64,000 bases of DNA from Gonatopus flavifemur (GCA_018340375.1 JAFFJZ010000020.1:4650001-4714000); one strand, 5' to 3'; counted from the stretch's first letter, positions 25,640 to 39,813 are shown. Numbers and translations: made by a program. Notes: generated by a model from the letters alone, not told the origin.

Positions 25640-28600
25640 ATAGATTTTCATAGTGAAAATCACCATTTCCAGTCGCAAACTAGTTCCCAAACAGATTCTC
25701 TTTAGAGGATCAACATAATTCATCGCGACAATGTTTAATCGTATCCGATGATACACACTTCCTCCCTAAAAACGATTGAAAATTTGGAATAAACGAGAAT
25801 TATCATGGTATCCCTCATGAATCAAGATCTAATCACGCATTCGAACGCGCACCGTTGAAACATCGTGATCCGTTGAAACCATAAATTCAAATATTCAGTA
25901 GGTCTTTAGGACATAAATCGATATTATCAGCAGAAAAATGATCACATCGTTGTATATACAACTACAACACATTCGCGCAATTGATTTGTTCAAGCTGTTA
26001 TTGATTGTACACGCACTTAACGAGGATGCAATTACAGTTGCAAGGGGAAGAATTTTCGAAACTGATTGATCGATTCATTGAATCTCGTCCTTTCGAATCG
26101 ACACAAAATACCGCCCTTCGAACCTACATACATCAGCACATTTTGCGAGTCAACGATACATCGAAATACAGATGATTGAATCGTTCATATGAAAGGAAAA
26201 TAATTGCTTTTTAAATAATCGACGCGTACTAATACGTTTACAAACGTCCTATCGATTCCAACTTTCGTCCGCATGGAGATTCCGAAACATTCAAATCCTG
26301 GGTGTGATCAATCAAAATTTGATGTATAAAGACAACTGAGTTGGGGATAAGTAAGAAGCGATTGTATAACTAGATTCAGTAGTTTCAACACTAAAATAAT
26401 ATCACAATCTGATTAATCTTTTTTTTATGAAGAATTCGTAACCGAGTTCAACATAGAAATTTGTGCAGCTGTTAGTCCAAGAGATATTTTCACAACTCAG
26501 GTTTACTCGGAATCACGTTTACCTCAATTCTGTCCTGCACCTGTTTACTTTGTAAGATAAATACGGATGACATATCATTGAACCGAATGCAACTCGAGCT
26601 AATGCCGTCCGAGTAGACACCGTTCGAGATAATATGTCAATAGTGGTATGCTATTTAGGTTAATGACCTCCTCCTACACCGATTGAACTTATTGTTTCTC
26701 TTCCTTATGGATACAATCTGTGCCATAATTTCCCCGAAACAGAGCTCTCTAACTCTCAATTCGAAGAAAATTTGCGAATAACTTACAATCATGTAAGTTT
26801 CGAATGTTCGGTGATATGTTGATGAAAAATTCTTTTAGAAGCAATTATTTGTTATTACTGAGAATTATCCAGTTCCAATAAAACTAGATCAGGCTTCATA
26901 TCAGAAGTAAAATTTAACGATCGAATGTCTTCGATTCAAAGTCTCGGAAAGTAGATCACGTACCCTCAACGGAAGCTTTTCATATTTCATAATTCAATGC
27001 ACTCATGATTCAGTGACCCCAATGCAAGTAAAACAAAATCATTCTCTTCCAAGATTCTCCTGATTTTTTTTGTACTCTCGTTGAAAGATATGTTTCATAA
27101 ATCTCTCCTGGAAATCTTGAGAAACTTCAACACCTTGAAAGGTGTATTATAAAACAACCTTAAAACTCTCTTGGATACCGATAGGGTTTTCGAGATCTCT
27201 CCACAAGATTCTTCTCATTTATCCCGAGTACGCTGTGAAGATATTTTGAATTAATACATCTCTCGAAAAAGATGAGTCGAATTACAGTATTTTTTTGAGC
27301 ATATATAATGGTTATTATATCCTCCATTACTGTTACTCTCAAACCACAGGAACATTTTAATTGTTTCATTTCAAATATATTCAAAATACTGGATTTTCAT
27401 AGAATACAATACACAGGAGAAAAGAATCGATTATTAAGCGGGTGTAAATTGATTACATTTGAATTTTATTTGCATCAACAAGTATGAATTTCAATGAATA
27501 TCATGGAAATGTAAGCTATAGAGATGAAGAACTAATTTCCTTAAGATTCCTCGCACCGCAATTGCGTAACGAAAACCCAGGGTACACAAAGAAGCAAGAG
27601 AGAAATGAAAACAGAGAGAGGGAGAGAGAGGGAGAGAGGAAAAAAGTTAAGTGGTGTCGAAGGGAGTGGAGGAGTACGAGAATAAATTGAGTGAAAGGGT
27701 TGAAGAAAAATACAAGAGAAAATTTATAATCATCAATGAAAGATGATAGGGAAGATAATTAATGGTGATAGAAAGTAATTACAGGTAATTGAAAATGATT
27801 AAGGTAATTGAAGCTTGCGTTTATTGATTGAATGTGATTAAAAGTGTTGCAGATTATCGAAGATAATTGAAAGTGATTCAAAAGAGATAACGCGTGATAA
27901 TTAAAATAATCCCGGATAAGATAATAGAGATGAATTCAAATCATTCAATTCGTATTGCAGGACAAGTGAGATTTGAAGAAAATCTTATGATCTCGTCATA
28001 GGAAAACAGTTACAGATATTCCAAGAATTAATTATACCATCAATGATGTTCAGTTATCAATTCCGCTTGGAGAATATTAATTAGCGCAAATATTGGATAT
28101 TTGTTCAAAGATAATAGCTAAGAGAATCATCAAAACAGACGAAATGAATACAGAATAACTGCATTATTCCATGAAGTTCTATCGCAAACAACCGAGTACT
28201 ATCCAACAAAGTTCAAAGCGGGGTAACGTAAGACCAAGTTGAACATAATCTCGATTCCTCTCGAGAATCTTTGAGAGTAATTCATCTTTGAAGAATGAAG
28301 CCGTCTGCGAAGAAAATGGAAGTGAAACCTGAATGAAAAATCGATAACGAGGAGTAGTACAACATATTTTCAAATATTTGAAAAATACGAGGAGCAGGTA
28401 TTCTTTGCGAGAACTCAGATGATTTTTTTCTCACCATTTTCCCACTTTCCACGGTTCGAAGTTGGAAAACATATGGGTTGAAGGAAGAGGGTTTTGCGAG
28501 GCTGGTTTTTATGCCATTCATGTCATCGGATCTCGAAGATGTGAATTTCTTCCATGCTTCTTACTTCTCGAAAAGCAGAATCTACGAATTCGGAGGATGT
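25640..28600. other. Unmarked AT-rich sequence
   Basis: No gene or tRNA seen. It includes a GA-rich tract and, at 27720-27960, loosely repeated GATAATTGAAA/GTGATT words. Several short open frames overlap on both strands around 28180-28520 and are not called. Confidence 0.4.
27611..27646 (+). repeat. GA-rich simple repeat
   Basis: Purine tract of (GA)n with GGGAGAG interruptions. It makes the charged stretch in a spurious 68-codon frame. Confidence 0.8.
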
Positions 28601-28616
28601 ACGATGCACTGTAAAA

Positions 28617-29503
28617 AAAAAACTGGAAATTCACTGCGCAACTGGACTGGAGATTTCCAGTGCTAGTACTGAAATATGGATATTCCAGTATATATACAGA
28701 TATTTTATTGCTACGGTACTGAAAATTTACCAAGCATAACTGAAAATTCAGCCCCTGTACTGGAATCTTCAAGTTTGGGATTGTGTACTGAAATTTTGCC
28801 ATGATTTCGCGAAAATTTTATTGGTTTTAAACTGCAATTTTCGGGTTGTGTGATGGACTTTTCCAGTTGCTATGCAAAGGAATTTCGCAGGTATGCTGGT
28901 ATTTAATCACTGTTGCACTGAAATTTTCCACTTCTGTTGGACTTCATCATTTCTGGTAGGAAAACTTTCAAGTCTTCATATTAAAAATTTCCTGATTGAG
29001 ATTTTGAATAATAATTATAATTGTAGCAAATAAAATTGATATATGAGGTTTTTCGAAGATTTATTCTTTTCTGTATTCTAGATATGAAGTATATGTAGTA
29101 ACCTAACCTTCCAACATGTCGCGCTATAGCTCGTCGGTTAGGTCTTGGGTTTCAGCTGGTAGGCAGATAGAAAAGTGTAGGTTCAAATCCCGTTAGTTGG
29201 ACATGACTTTCTGTCCATTCACATGAACGATCAAGTTTCTCAGTCATCTTGAAACACAAGGACCGTGCAAAATCACTTTGTGTGAGCAATTTTTTTTCAA
29301 TTTTCATGAATATTTACAGCATTAATTTTCCAGTACATATCCTGCAAAAGTCCAGTTCGTGTACTGAAAAATTCCAGTACTGAGGCTCAGAAAATTTCCA
29401 GTTCTGATTCCATAACATTTGTGCTAAAATTTTCCGGTACATGCACAGGTTAATAACTTCCAGTACATTTACTGGAATTTTCCGGTGAACCTTTTTTACA
29501 GTG
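28617..29503. mobile_element. CACTGTAAAA element with CTGGAAATTTCCAG words
   Basis: Left end CACTGTAAAAAAAAAACTGG, right end CCTTTTTTACAGTG, bordered on both sides by TG (28615-28616 and 29504-29505). The interior repeats CTGGAAATTTCCAG and CCAGTACTG variants in both orientations. A tRNA-like sequence (29110-29201) with its own tail interrupts it, so a SINE-like copy probably landed inside. No transposase. Confidence 0.65.
29110..29201 (+). repeat. tRNA-derived SINE head or tRNA pseudogene
   Basis: TCCAAC at the 5' side can pair with GTTGGA at the 3' side like an acceptor stem. An A-box-like TAGCTCGTCGG and a strong B-box-like GGTTCAAATCC are present with normal spacing. The anticodon arm is not well formed and the sequence lies inside another repeat, so a SINE-type retroposon head is preferred over a working tRNA gene. 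Confidence 0.5.
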
Positions 29504-29636
29504 TGGTGGAGTTGAGTCAAATTTTTCTGAGAATATCAGAATATCTCCTAAGAGGAGACTGAGAATGAATTCAACAATTTACTATGGATTTTATTTCATA
29601 AACTTTCGAACCGTCTTATAGTTTTTGTAAGAACTT

Positions 29637-29885
29637 CCCGCGCGGAAATTCAGTATCTCGCACACGATCTCGCATGGTCCGGCAAACAGTGTTGTGAATA
29701 GTCTCGCAAAGAATGTCGGATAGTCTTAGAAATGATCTAGCAAATAGTCCAAGAGGTGCGAGACTTCAAGCGAGATTATTAGCGAGATGTCGCTACGGTG
29801 TTCGATTGTTTCATAAGCGAGATACTTGAAAGACTACGCGAGACTATTTGCGAGACTATTGCGAGACTCTGAATTTCCGCGTGGG
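29637..29885. mobile_element. GCGAGA-word foldback element, 249 bp
   Basis: Ends CCCGCGCGGAAATTCAG and, inverted, CCCACGCGGAAATTCAG. The interior iterates TCTCGC, GCGAGACTA and AGTCTCGCAA. No target duplication is obvious. A minus-strand open frame across it is a by-product of the repeats. Confidence 0.7.
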
Positions 29886-30934
29886 TCCAACAAGCTGTGC
29901 TTATTTTCGTGAGAAGTCTCATCATCAGTAGCAGTTGTGCTACTCTTCGATAACGTAAATAAACATCGCTCAGAAATATTGAACCCACTGAATTGGTAAA
30001 TTCTTGAGAATTCCTTGAGAAATGTGTACAGAAATTGAACATTTTTGAAGGATATTTCTCGCGGAAATTCAATTTCGGTCTAGAAAGTGAGATTACGAAT
30101 TTCTTTCCGAGAGTTGCAATATTTTCTCTCTCATATTCAATGCCGATCGTTTCAATTCAACTCTATAAATATCCCATAGAATTTTTATATCGACTCGATA
30201 AAGGATTACAGTCGCAGACGTTAAAAATATCGATCAGGAATATTTTCAAAGGTGAAGTACGAAGGTGAATTTCTTCTTCTCTTTCGTAAAGACGTCCCAA
30301 GGGTATACACAAATAATGATAAAATATTTGGAAAGTAGGAGAGACAGAACGGGGAGTGAAAACCCACACATTTCAATTGTCATCATCTTTTTTCTATCAA
30401 ATTTTTTCCCATCGAATAATGTATTTCATTCAGTTTTCAAGTTATTATTCTACACGCGTCTCAATCTTCAATGGAGTTTAACCGTTCAGATAAAAATAAA
30501 ATAAAATATTTTCTGCAGATTTTTTGTCATTTATCAGTGAAAACTTGAATCGTAATTTTTCAAGTATCTTGAAGGGAGAGGAAGAACAGATGAAGAAATC
30601 TAATCTCGAGGATAGAGTATAAAAAAAAACAAAAGTTATATGCGAAAGACGCATGATTTGATCTTCGAAACGATGTTGGAGATGCGAAGAAATGTGCATG
30701 GTGATGGATTGCTCGTGAAATTTTATAATATTCTATAAAAGAATGGGAGAATGAGAATGGATATATCATTTTTTGTGGGAGTTCTATCTTGTGGGGTAAA
30801 CTTGGAATATTTTTCAAGTATCCCTTTGACTTTTACTGTATATTGATATCATTTATTGGAAGTTTCATGAATAAATTCAAACGTTTTCTAAGGAACGTCG
30901 CTATTCGGTTGGCAATACTTGTGTGATCAATGCA

Positions 30935-31264
30935 GCAACATTTGGGGGACAGTGAGATTTTCAAAGTTCCTCCAAAAGATCAAATCAAAAGGATGGTGGA
31001 ATAGAGCAAAAATTGAAAAATGATTGTGGAATTTTTCCCCAAAAAATGGTGGCAGCAAAGTTCCTCGATAGATGGGGAATTTTTCAACATAATTTGGTGG
31101 ACTTTTCCTTCATTTGTGGAGGATTCAACACCCAAAAAACAAAATAATTCCTCCAAGTGGTGGAAAAATCTCTCATTTTTGATGGAAAAACAATTCGCCC
31201 ACGATAAAGGGACGAAAACCACCAACACTGTGAAGGAAAACTCCCCACATTTTTTTCAGTGTAC
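30935..31264. mobile_element. TGGAATTTTTCCA-word element
   Basis: Repeated words GTGGAATTTTTCC, TTCCTCCA and GGTGGA occur in both orientations. The right end reads ACATTTTTTTCAGTG. The left end is less certain (AACATTTGGGG near 30938). The 126-codon plus-strand and the opposing minus-strand frames are unlikely to be genes. Confidence 0.45.
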
Positions 31265-31290
31265 AGCATTCTGCATCTTCCATGTTTCAA

Positions 31291-31580
31291 CACGAAGAAA
31301 AAATAAATTCCCTGTGTCTCTTTTGCTGGATCAGTTAATTTTTCTTACCGAGACAGCAAACTATTCCCTATCACAACAATCTTGTTATCTACGTCAGTAA
31401 TTTTTCAGCTGTGGCAGCAAAAAATGTCCACCCTTCTAATGAATTTTCGTACTTTGTATAGGATAGCAAACAAATCTTGCTGGAAGAGCAAACATTTTTT
31501 GCCGTCACAGCAAAAAATTAGCTGTTCCAGCAAAAGAGACCCAGCTATTTCGCTAACACAGGGAATTTTTTTTCTCCGTG
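31291..31580. mobile_element. AGCAAA/TTTGCT-word element, copy 1
   Basis: Left CACGAAGAAAAAATAAATT, right AATTTTTTTTCTCCGTG. The interior repeats AGCAAA, GCTGTGGCAGCAAAA and TTGCTGG words, the same vocabulary as 42424-42793. Ends belong to the CACGGAGAAA group but are more decayed and lack a clean duplication. Confidence 0.55.
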
Positions 31581-31731
31581 AGGATTCAGACTTGTAATAC
31601 TTTAACCAATCGATCCAAACGATTTGTTGTGAAGGTTTTCTAGGGTTAAAGATAAATCAACATCATCGGCTCTATGAAATTAACATAAAGAATCAAAATC
31701 TCTCACTTTTGATATTGAATTGTACATTCTA

Positions 31732-31936
31732 CGCGAAATAAAAATGATGTGGTTGATATTTGGATAGCTAAAAATTAGCTGTGGTAGCTATTTTTTAGCT
31801 GCTCTAACAAAATTTGTTGCTACAGGAGCTAAAATCCAACTCCCGCAGCATTCTTTTCCGCTATCCAAATATCAAATACATGAAATAGCTACCACAGTTC
31901 ATTCCTAGCTACCATAGTGAATTATTTTTTTCCGTG
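31732..31936. mobile_element. TAGCTGTGGTAGCTA-word element
   Basis: Right end TTTTTTTCCGTG, left end degenerate (CGCGAAATAAAAAT), flanked by TA. Inner inverted pair GATATTTGGATAGC against GCTATCCAAATATC. Short words TAGCTA, TAGCTACCA and AGCTGTGGTAGC recur. Confidence 0.5.
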
Positions 31937-31939
31937 TAA

Positions 31940-33350
31940 CACGATATACAAATCCAGTTCCAGGAACTCACCCACTCTGCGCTATCGTATTAATTTTTCA
32001 AGAGAATAGATTCGGATTAATACGAAAGATTTAAAAACCGTCTTCATCCTTGAATTGATTTTCCAGATAACAGCGAAAGCTTTTAACGTAAATCTCGATG
32101 GAAGTACGCGAAATGTATTTTTCCAAATGCATTCGAAGTTCTTTTGAAATGCCTCAATTCCAACAGCCCTACAGAACTCTCCAAACATGTCGTGGATATG
32201 GATATACATATTCAAAGGGTTTGTGAAATGGAGAAGAACACGACCCAACAAGTTTCACACGTTGTGTTCGTTGGGGACTCATGTGAATCATCAGGAAATC
32301 CATAAAACTTGTTAAATAATCGATAGATTTAGGTGGGTGGAACATTTTGATCATTTGTTTTTATGTAATTATCCTATCCAATTGTTGGAAGGAAAAAAAC
32401 TTCATCTGAAGTTGTTTGAAGAGAAGAAATAGAAGGAGCAGAGGTTTGCAAAATGATGGAGGGAATGATGTGAGAGTGTTTCGTTACGTTAAGTGGGATG
32501 AAGAATAATTGAAGGTATCAAGAATGACAGGAAAAAGATTGTAGGAAACATTTAGAAGAGGAAGAATCGGGATGAACGAGGCCGATTTTTTATGTCACTG
32601 CTTCCTTTATTGATTTTACAACAACGCAGAGTCTGTCGCCAATCTAACAACGTGGTCCATCAGAATGAATTCTATCTGATCGTGTGTTATCATTAGATTT
32701 CAAAGTCTGATTTGTACAGGAAACCAGTGACGTTTCGTTTGCGATTCACGTTACTGCTTTCAATCACCGCTAACATAATAGCCCCAAATCATGCCTCTAG
32801 CTCACCGGATTTCGAAGTTCTTTAACGAAAAGGGACACGAGTCGAGGTGTATTACTGGGAAGAGAATGGTCGGAGTTGAATTGTGTATAGCAGATGATTT
32901 GTTAGAATAATAAAAAACACGTATGGTTGAAAATTCAAATTTGAGCTGCAAGAAAAATACATACACTTGTGAATGAATGGATTTTTCTTCATGAGAATAA
33001 AACGAACTATACGAGACGGAAAAAAAGGATTAGTTGAAATAATTGACTCGTAATCGTATATTCATCCATTCTTTTTCGTTAGAATAAGAAATTTATTCAT
33101 TGATTTAATCAATTTAAAATAAGTTACTAAGAGAATGAGTTGATTCGATGGCAAAAATTCTTGTTGTTACGGAAGAAAATGGGTCCATATGCGCCTAAAA
33201 GTTGAATAATTATTTCAACTAATCTTTTTCTCCGTCGAGTGGAATGGGATGATTGAATAAGCTTTGCTTCAATCTCATCTGCACAATGATTAAAAGTTCA
33301 GCAAAACAATTCAGTTGTGTAAATTATTTTTCTTGCTCCTTTAGCAATTT
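31940..33350. other. Unmarked sequence
   Basis: No gene, tRNA or bounded repeat recognised. Confidence 0.4.
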
Positions 33351-33354
33351 CTTT

Positions 33355-34720
33355 TTGTAGGTGCAACCAATATTGGTTCCATATGAAACTGTTCGTTATT
33401 CCAGAACCCACACCGACTTTCATAGATAATGTCAACCAACATAACACCATTTGTTATTTGAGAACCCATACCATGCTTCATAGGAGATGCATTACAGTGA
33501 GTGGTTGAAGCTTACAAAACATTGAACTGTCAAGGATTGTGAACCAGTATTGAGCCAATGTATTCATGCTTATAATTATGACAGAGTTGTACCAATATCA
33601 ATTGTTGTTATGATGTCCCATGTGGAAAGTCCTGGGAATGAACAAGTGGTCCAATACTATCGGGGATTCATTTGCCAGACTCCGACAGGAACAATTGAGC
33701 CGTCACTGTACCATCACTGTTTTTCAATTGGTACCATTTATCTGACAGACATTACCCAACATAGGGTTGTCAGAATGGCCAGATTCGTGACGATTCTGAA
33801 TGAACTCTGGCAAACCTTGCCACCGATCTGATAGGCTTAGGTCATGCCAGTGTTCAACTAACGATTAATACATCTCAAATGACAAATCTCTCGAATGGTC
33901 TTCAGTCCGAAGTAATTCAATTCATCTGGTTTTCCTACTTGTAACGAGATTTTTTATCTTCGGACACCACATAGAAACAAATGGAAACAGTTAGACTTCG
34001 AATCCGGATCAATGTGGACGAGAAAACTGTTTTTATTATGTTCTCGCCCATCTTTATTTTACATTCAATTTTACATACGATCATCCGAAATGATACCAAG
34101 CTCGCTTTCGAACCATAAAAACAGAAATTTGATTTATAATCGACACATATTTAGTAATGGAATCATTCCTGGATCAAATGTATCAAAACAACCGGACCAT
34201 CAAAAATGCCGCTCATGAATATTACCTGTTTCGGCAGTATTGTATCCCCAGTAACTAGGCCGTATGTAAAACATTGTTATCATTCCGACTGCATGTCAGT
34301 ACTGTCAAATCAATTGGCCATGAACTGGTCGTTTATATTTGCCAGCGTTGGTAACTCCGGTAACGGGACTGCGCCAGTATGGGGCCAAGTTTCAATTTCC
34401 AAATGGGGTGTTACGATTTTCCATGTCACAAATGGCATGAAATATGACGCCATTCTTTCCCCTAAGACGTATGAAGAACCAGGTTCAAGCTTGTCAAAAG
34501 TTACTACACAACTTGGGCCAGTTCCGCTTTAGTGATACAAGCCAAGCTTCAAACAACTCATAATATCATGATAAATTTGGTCATGCTTAGTGTTGTGTTG
34601 TAGCACAATATTGGATACCAAGTCTGGGCCATTTTTTTTCATGGGTGGTAACCCGACATCAGCTCAAATCGGGCCAAGGTCGGGCCATTTGTTACTTTCT
34701 ATCTAGATTAGTAACAGACC
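33355..34720 (+). repeat. Second copy of the 17.2-18.1 kb composite repeat
   Basis: 33355-33620 matches the 121-bp array region and its downstream end (CCAATATTGG, TTATTTGAGAACCCATACC, CATGCTTATAATTATGACAG). 34430-34695 matches 17690-18017. The 0.8 kb between them differs, including a CAGTAC-type block at 34300-34420, so this copy carries an insertion or the other a deletion. Confidence 0.6.
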
Positions 34721-35206
34721 AGTATGTTATGTCAGCACTATTTTTTCTCCATGATTAAAGCAGCAGAAGAAATTTAGTCAAATTGCTGTTGAGATGATTC
34801 AACAGTTGAACACAATGTCCAATGTGAATCCACATTGAAAGTTCATCTTTTCAACTGATATTGGATGCGAAAAAACATCCATGTCTCATATTTTATCGAT
34901 TGAAACGACAGATTTCCCTCGACAAAGCAAATGATCATTTATACGCGATCCATTCATTGATTCACCTTTCATGGACCACGTTCAAACTCCTCTGACTATT
35001 CAAGTTCTAGAAACAAGTCGAGATCATTTTGCTTTGTAACTGGATCAGTCAATGGATGCGATTAACTTACGATTAATGACGTCTATTGTCCAGCGATGGT
35101 GCCATTATATTGGACCAATTGATACATCTTACACGGTAAAGCGGGTTTAAAAATTTTATTATTCCCCCGCACGAAATTCCTCCTCTTCTGTCCCCTATCA
35201 TATATC

Positions 35207-35210
<4 letters not shown>

Positions 35211-35244
<34 letters not shown>
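35211..35244 (+). repeat. (TA)n microsatellite
   Basis: Uninterrupted AT dinucleotide run of about 17 units. Confidence 0.95.
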
Positions 35245-35246
<2 letters not shown>

Positions 35247-38084
35247 CCCTATTTTGCATACCTATCTCACAAAAGATCGAACTTCAACAAATTCAAATCT
35301 CTGCTTGAAATCAGTAAATTATTGACTTTTGACCTTTGCCAACACAAGCGAATTATCGATCGTGTCATTAATGTGAGTTCTCTTTCACATTCCTGTTGCG
35401 TTTCGCGATAAGAGTGGAAGCTGATATGATATTGAACTCTCAATGGTAATAGATACGTGACTCGATAAGTAAAATTTCCTGTCCCGAATAAATTTTCATT
35501 AATTAAAAACTATTTTGCGATCACTCTTTTCTGGATTGAAAAATCAATCCTTGAATTTCTTTTCCCTTCCTTTTATGAAATTTTGAAAAATTCATGTAAA
35601 GAATAGAGAAAGACATTTTACGTAAAATACATTCGTTGAAGAATCCCCCTAAAATTCAAGGGTTTAAAAATTCTTCCGATGCTTGTTACGTGAAATACTG
35701 TGGTACATAAATTTTCTTCAAACTACTAGAAAGTTACAACGATAATAAGGGTTACGAATGTATACGAACATGCGAACAAACTTCGTCTCCAAAGGTATTT
35801 TTCTCACTCCTTGAGTCCCTGAAAATCGATTTGCAGAGAGATTACATGGCATCCTAATGCAAAGGGTGAGGAAGCAAAAGCACTGTTGGGAACAGTTGGA
35901 ACCGTGATAACACCATTAGGATACCGTTGAGAAACGAAAATCATCCTCTCGTAGGAGAAATTATCAAATCACTTTCTGGGAAAGCTTTAAACTGATGTGT
36001 CGAGCAATTTGAAAACTCATCAATGTTCGTTATTCCTTATAGCCATCAAACTTCGGATGAATTCTTTCAATGTCGGATAGCAGCGTATCGAGAATTCATG
36101 ACGAATGATGAAAATTAAGAACTGAGTCAATATAGAATATTCATAGATTCATTCCTACAATATCTATTTGTTTAGCTACACATGTTTGTTACATATTTCA
36201 ATTCCTTCACCGGTAGGAATTCGAAATTCAGTACATTTTTAATACACACATATGCGTTCCTGCTTGAATACCGAATGGAAAAGGAGGAACATATCCAACT
36301 TTTCTCGACTCCAAATGGTACATGAATACAGAATTCCCGGGAAAAAATGATCCTCCTTCGCGTATATATTTTGATTCGTTGATACAGATTTGAATCATTT
36401 CGACTAGTTCCGACAAATTCGATCGATACCTCGTATGTTCGCTGTACGCTTTCTCTGAAAATCCATTAATAACTGATGAACTCCCTGATCGTATTCATAT
36501 TTCGTCTTCAATGTATGTTTGGTAGCAAAGTTCTGATTTATGTTGAATCTATCTTGTCGAAATCCTCCCTGATAATCCCTTCTGATTACATCAACGTATA
36601 ATGTTATTCTTAGAAATAAAATGTTGAACGAAGTTTCGTAACACGTTGATACTGCATAACAATGAGATCATACCGATGTGGGTATTATAATCTCTCTTGC
36701 GCTCTGTTGTTACAGATCGAGGTAATTATTGACGGTTCCCATTCATTCGTTCTGGCAGTACAAACAGTTTTCTCCATATGGTACATGAAGTTCGTGCGCA
36801 TGTTGATATTGTCAGATTGTCTTCTTTCTTAATTTTATATTCACCCTAAAGTCTTGTTATGTTTTAATTTTGTTACTCATTGTTTGAGTTTCTGAATTGA
36901 ATCTCACGAATGAAGTTGTTTCGTGATCCTACCCCTCGACGATGATATTTCTCAAGCTACAGAACGTTGAGGAGGATAACTTCTTCTAAACAATTCACCT
37001 TGAATCGACGTTGAAGCAATCAATCGAATTGTTGTAGAGAATGAAATTGAAATGATACGGATAATAATAGAACAAGAACCCCGCATCGCGACACACATCA
37101 TGATAGTTATTCGATTAACAGATTCTATATATCGAGAGAACATAATTCAAACGTTCCTCACCTAAAATAGTATACCGCTTTCAACCGATTCCAAAATATT
37201 CTCACACAGACAATAAAACATTTACCATGAACAACGCAGTATATTATGGGATGGATCTAAGTTTACCCTGAACTATATACGTATATATACTTTCGCATAG
37301 TCTGAACGATCGAACGTGAACAACAGGGAATGTCTTCCTCTATTTATATAAAATTGTGGTCTTAAATTCGTTGGATATAGCAATTCACAATAGCGAATCG
37401 ACAGACTCAAGTTTTATTAGCACGTACTTGTATTCGCCGACTGGTATTATAAGGATATATTCCTTGCGCTGATGAATGCATCGATTCCATGGTTTCAAAC
37501 TGCAATAAATGGAATTCACTTCGAGATATAATATTCGCATCGAATTTCATAAACGCATTAAAACGTAAAATATCGTGACAATCGATATACTCCGGGATCT
37601 CTGAATTTTTTATACACGATGAAACAATTTTTCTTTGATTGACGGATTTCGCGATAATTTCTATCGAACGATTAACTTGGATTTCAATATTATGGAAACG
37701 TTAAGTGTCGTTGGATATATTCGCCGAGGTCCGAACCGTATCTGATGTTCGAATGAGATGAAGTATCCAAGTTTCATCATCAATTCAATCTGCGATTATG
37801 TTAGAGGTACATGTAGTAGATTGAATAATCCATCGGATTATACATTCCTGACCTGTATCAGAATTGTATATAAAAGAAATGATCATCAGATCAACTCAAT
37901 TGGATGCCAGAGAGTAACTAATCTTTCGTTTGAAATTTCCAAACCATTGGATCGATATACAGAAAATATTCAACCTGTGATTGTTCGAGTTTTACCATCC
38001 CAGCTGATTCTTTTAAATTCATACCTCCCACTTTGTACCAATAGATGAGGAAATAAACGTGAAATTTTTCGTGGATGACTACCT

Positions 38085-38145
38085 GACATTGATTGATAGA
38101 GCAACTGCCTGATATGGTTTATGGTTCGATATTGCCCTCTTGGTA
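38085..38145 (+). repeat. Weak tRNA-like sequence
   Basis: GATTGATAGAGCAACTGCC resembles an A-box region and GGTTCGATATT a degenerate B box. No acceptor stem could be drawn. Probably a SINE relic; chance cannot be excluded. Confidence 0.25.
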
Positions 38146-38640
38146 TCAGTCCTAGTAGCGGGATGATCCACCATCTCTGGGTGGTGGAAACCATGCAAAA
38201 AAATGTAATATAATGCAGAGATTGACTGCTGAATAAGAGAATAGAAGGTTATTGCTGTGTCATATTTCTATCTCACAAGAGAAAGACGAGGATTGAAACC
38301 TAGCACGGGCTTAGACAATGTTCATGCGACCCTTCAAATTTGAAAACTCTATTCTATGGAAATGGCGAAGTGTCCCTGATAGAAATCATATTAGGCCCAT
38401 ATACTTTAACCCATACAGAAAGCCCCAGTTCGTTCAATATGTGACTCGTATTTTATGGCAACAGATTGATTGCTTATCGTTGGCCGAAATATGGCGGTGA
38501 CATTTCGTAATAACCTAACGCGTTGATAATTTCAATTACCTCTAATTATATTTTTCGAATGAGTTGGGGAACGCGGGTCACACATTATTAACAAATAAAA
38601 CAAGACAAAATTCAAAGTCTGAACAATGGAATTTATTCAT

Positions 38641-38865
38641 TTATAGTTACCAAATTTCACAGTTAGATATGGCGTAATAAATGTTTAGTTATAATTACCA
38701 ACATAAAGATTCACAACTAAAGCCTTTGGTTATAGTTACCAAGCTTTAGTTATTATTACCAAATCCTAGTATGATAGTTATCAAATCTTGGTAATAGTAA
38801 ACCAATTACATATTTGAGGCAACCAAATCAATTTGGTAACTATAAGTAGGTTCTTTTTTCAGTGT
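38641..38865. mobile_element. AGTTACC/GGTAACT-word element
   Basis: AGTTACCAA, TTGGTAACT and TAGTTAT recur in both orientations. The right end TTTTTTCAGTG is clear but the left end was not located. No coding potential. Confidence 0.45.
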
Positions 38866-39243
38866 ATAAAATCACAATAAGGATGAATAATCAATCAATT
38901 TACAAAAATGATGAAGACTTGATCAACTTTTGACTACGTTGTCCGTTTCTTATCATATCAAACGTGTGCACACGCGGCTTACATATACGCGACGTTAAGG
39001 GCACTTGAGTATCAACAAAAGCGAGCCAAATTTTTTCATAAATTATACGTTCAACGGAAATTTTCAACGGATAATAACAAAAACCACCACCAGGATTAGA
39101 CTCTAAATTTAAGTTTCAGCCTTCTTTGATTTTCTGGCGAGTGTAAGAGGATTTTAAAAGTAATAACCTCCAACTGTCAAAAATTTTTGGTCATTTTGTT
39201 TTGCAATGTTCGCAAACTATGAAGAGACCTAAATTGATATTCA

Positions 39244-39730
39244 CACTGAGAGGAATGTCCATTGTAAATTGTACCATTTTGATCAGTAAAACGTATATTA
39301 GTTACAGTCACTAATGCATTAGTATATTCGCATGATAATATAGCGAAAGTAACTAATTGAAAATCGTTGAAGATTTGTGTCGAAAATATAGCGGTTGGAA
39401 CTTATTGCTTAGTAAAACTTTTCACTACCCTTGAATAGTAAAATTAACTCTGAAAACCTATTCCTATTTACAGTTCAGATTAGTTCACTGAAAGAAAAGT
39501 CCACTGTAAATTGTACTATTTTTATCAGTAAAACGTATATTAGGTACAGTCACTGATGCGTTAGTATATTTGCATGATCATAAAGTGAAAGTAACTAATT
39601 CAAAATCGTTGGAGATATTACAAAAATTTGTGAAGAAAATAAAGGTAGCTGGAACTTATTTCTTAGTGGAACTTTTTACTATCCTTGAATAGTAAAATCA
39701 ACTCCAAGAACCTAGTCCTATTTACAGTTC
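39244..39730 (+). repeat. 242-bp tandem duplication
   Basis: Two head-to-tail units start with CACTGAGAGGAATGTCCA (39244) and CACTGAAAGAAAAGTCCA (39486), and each ends near CAGTTCAGATTA. Units share TCAGTAAAACGTATATTAG and CTTGAATAGTAAAAT. The duplication includes the left terminus of the surrounding element. Confidence 0.8.
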
Positions 39731-39813
39731 AGATTACTTATTTTTGATGAGCACACAAAAATTCGTTTAGTCAACATGACTGCTTTCCAAAGTATAAGAT
39801 TTGGCATCTCTCG

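Larger units (their letters stand above)
34720..38630. other. Unmarked AT-rich sequence
   Basis: No recognisable gene. It contains a TA microsatellite and a weak tRNA-like sequence. Open frames of 60-96 codons occur on both strands without motif support. Confidence 0.4.

Noticed and set aside
31020..31400. 126-codon plus-strand open frame
   Set aside because: It lies across palindromic word repeats, with opposing frames on the minus strand; explained by repeat structure.
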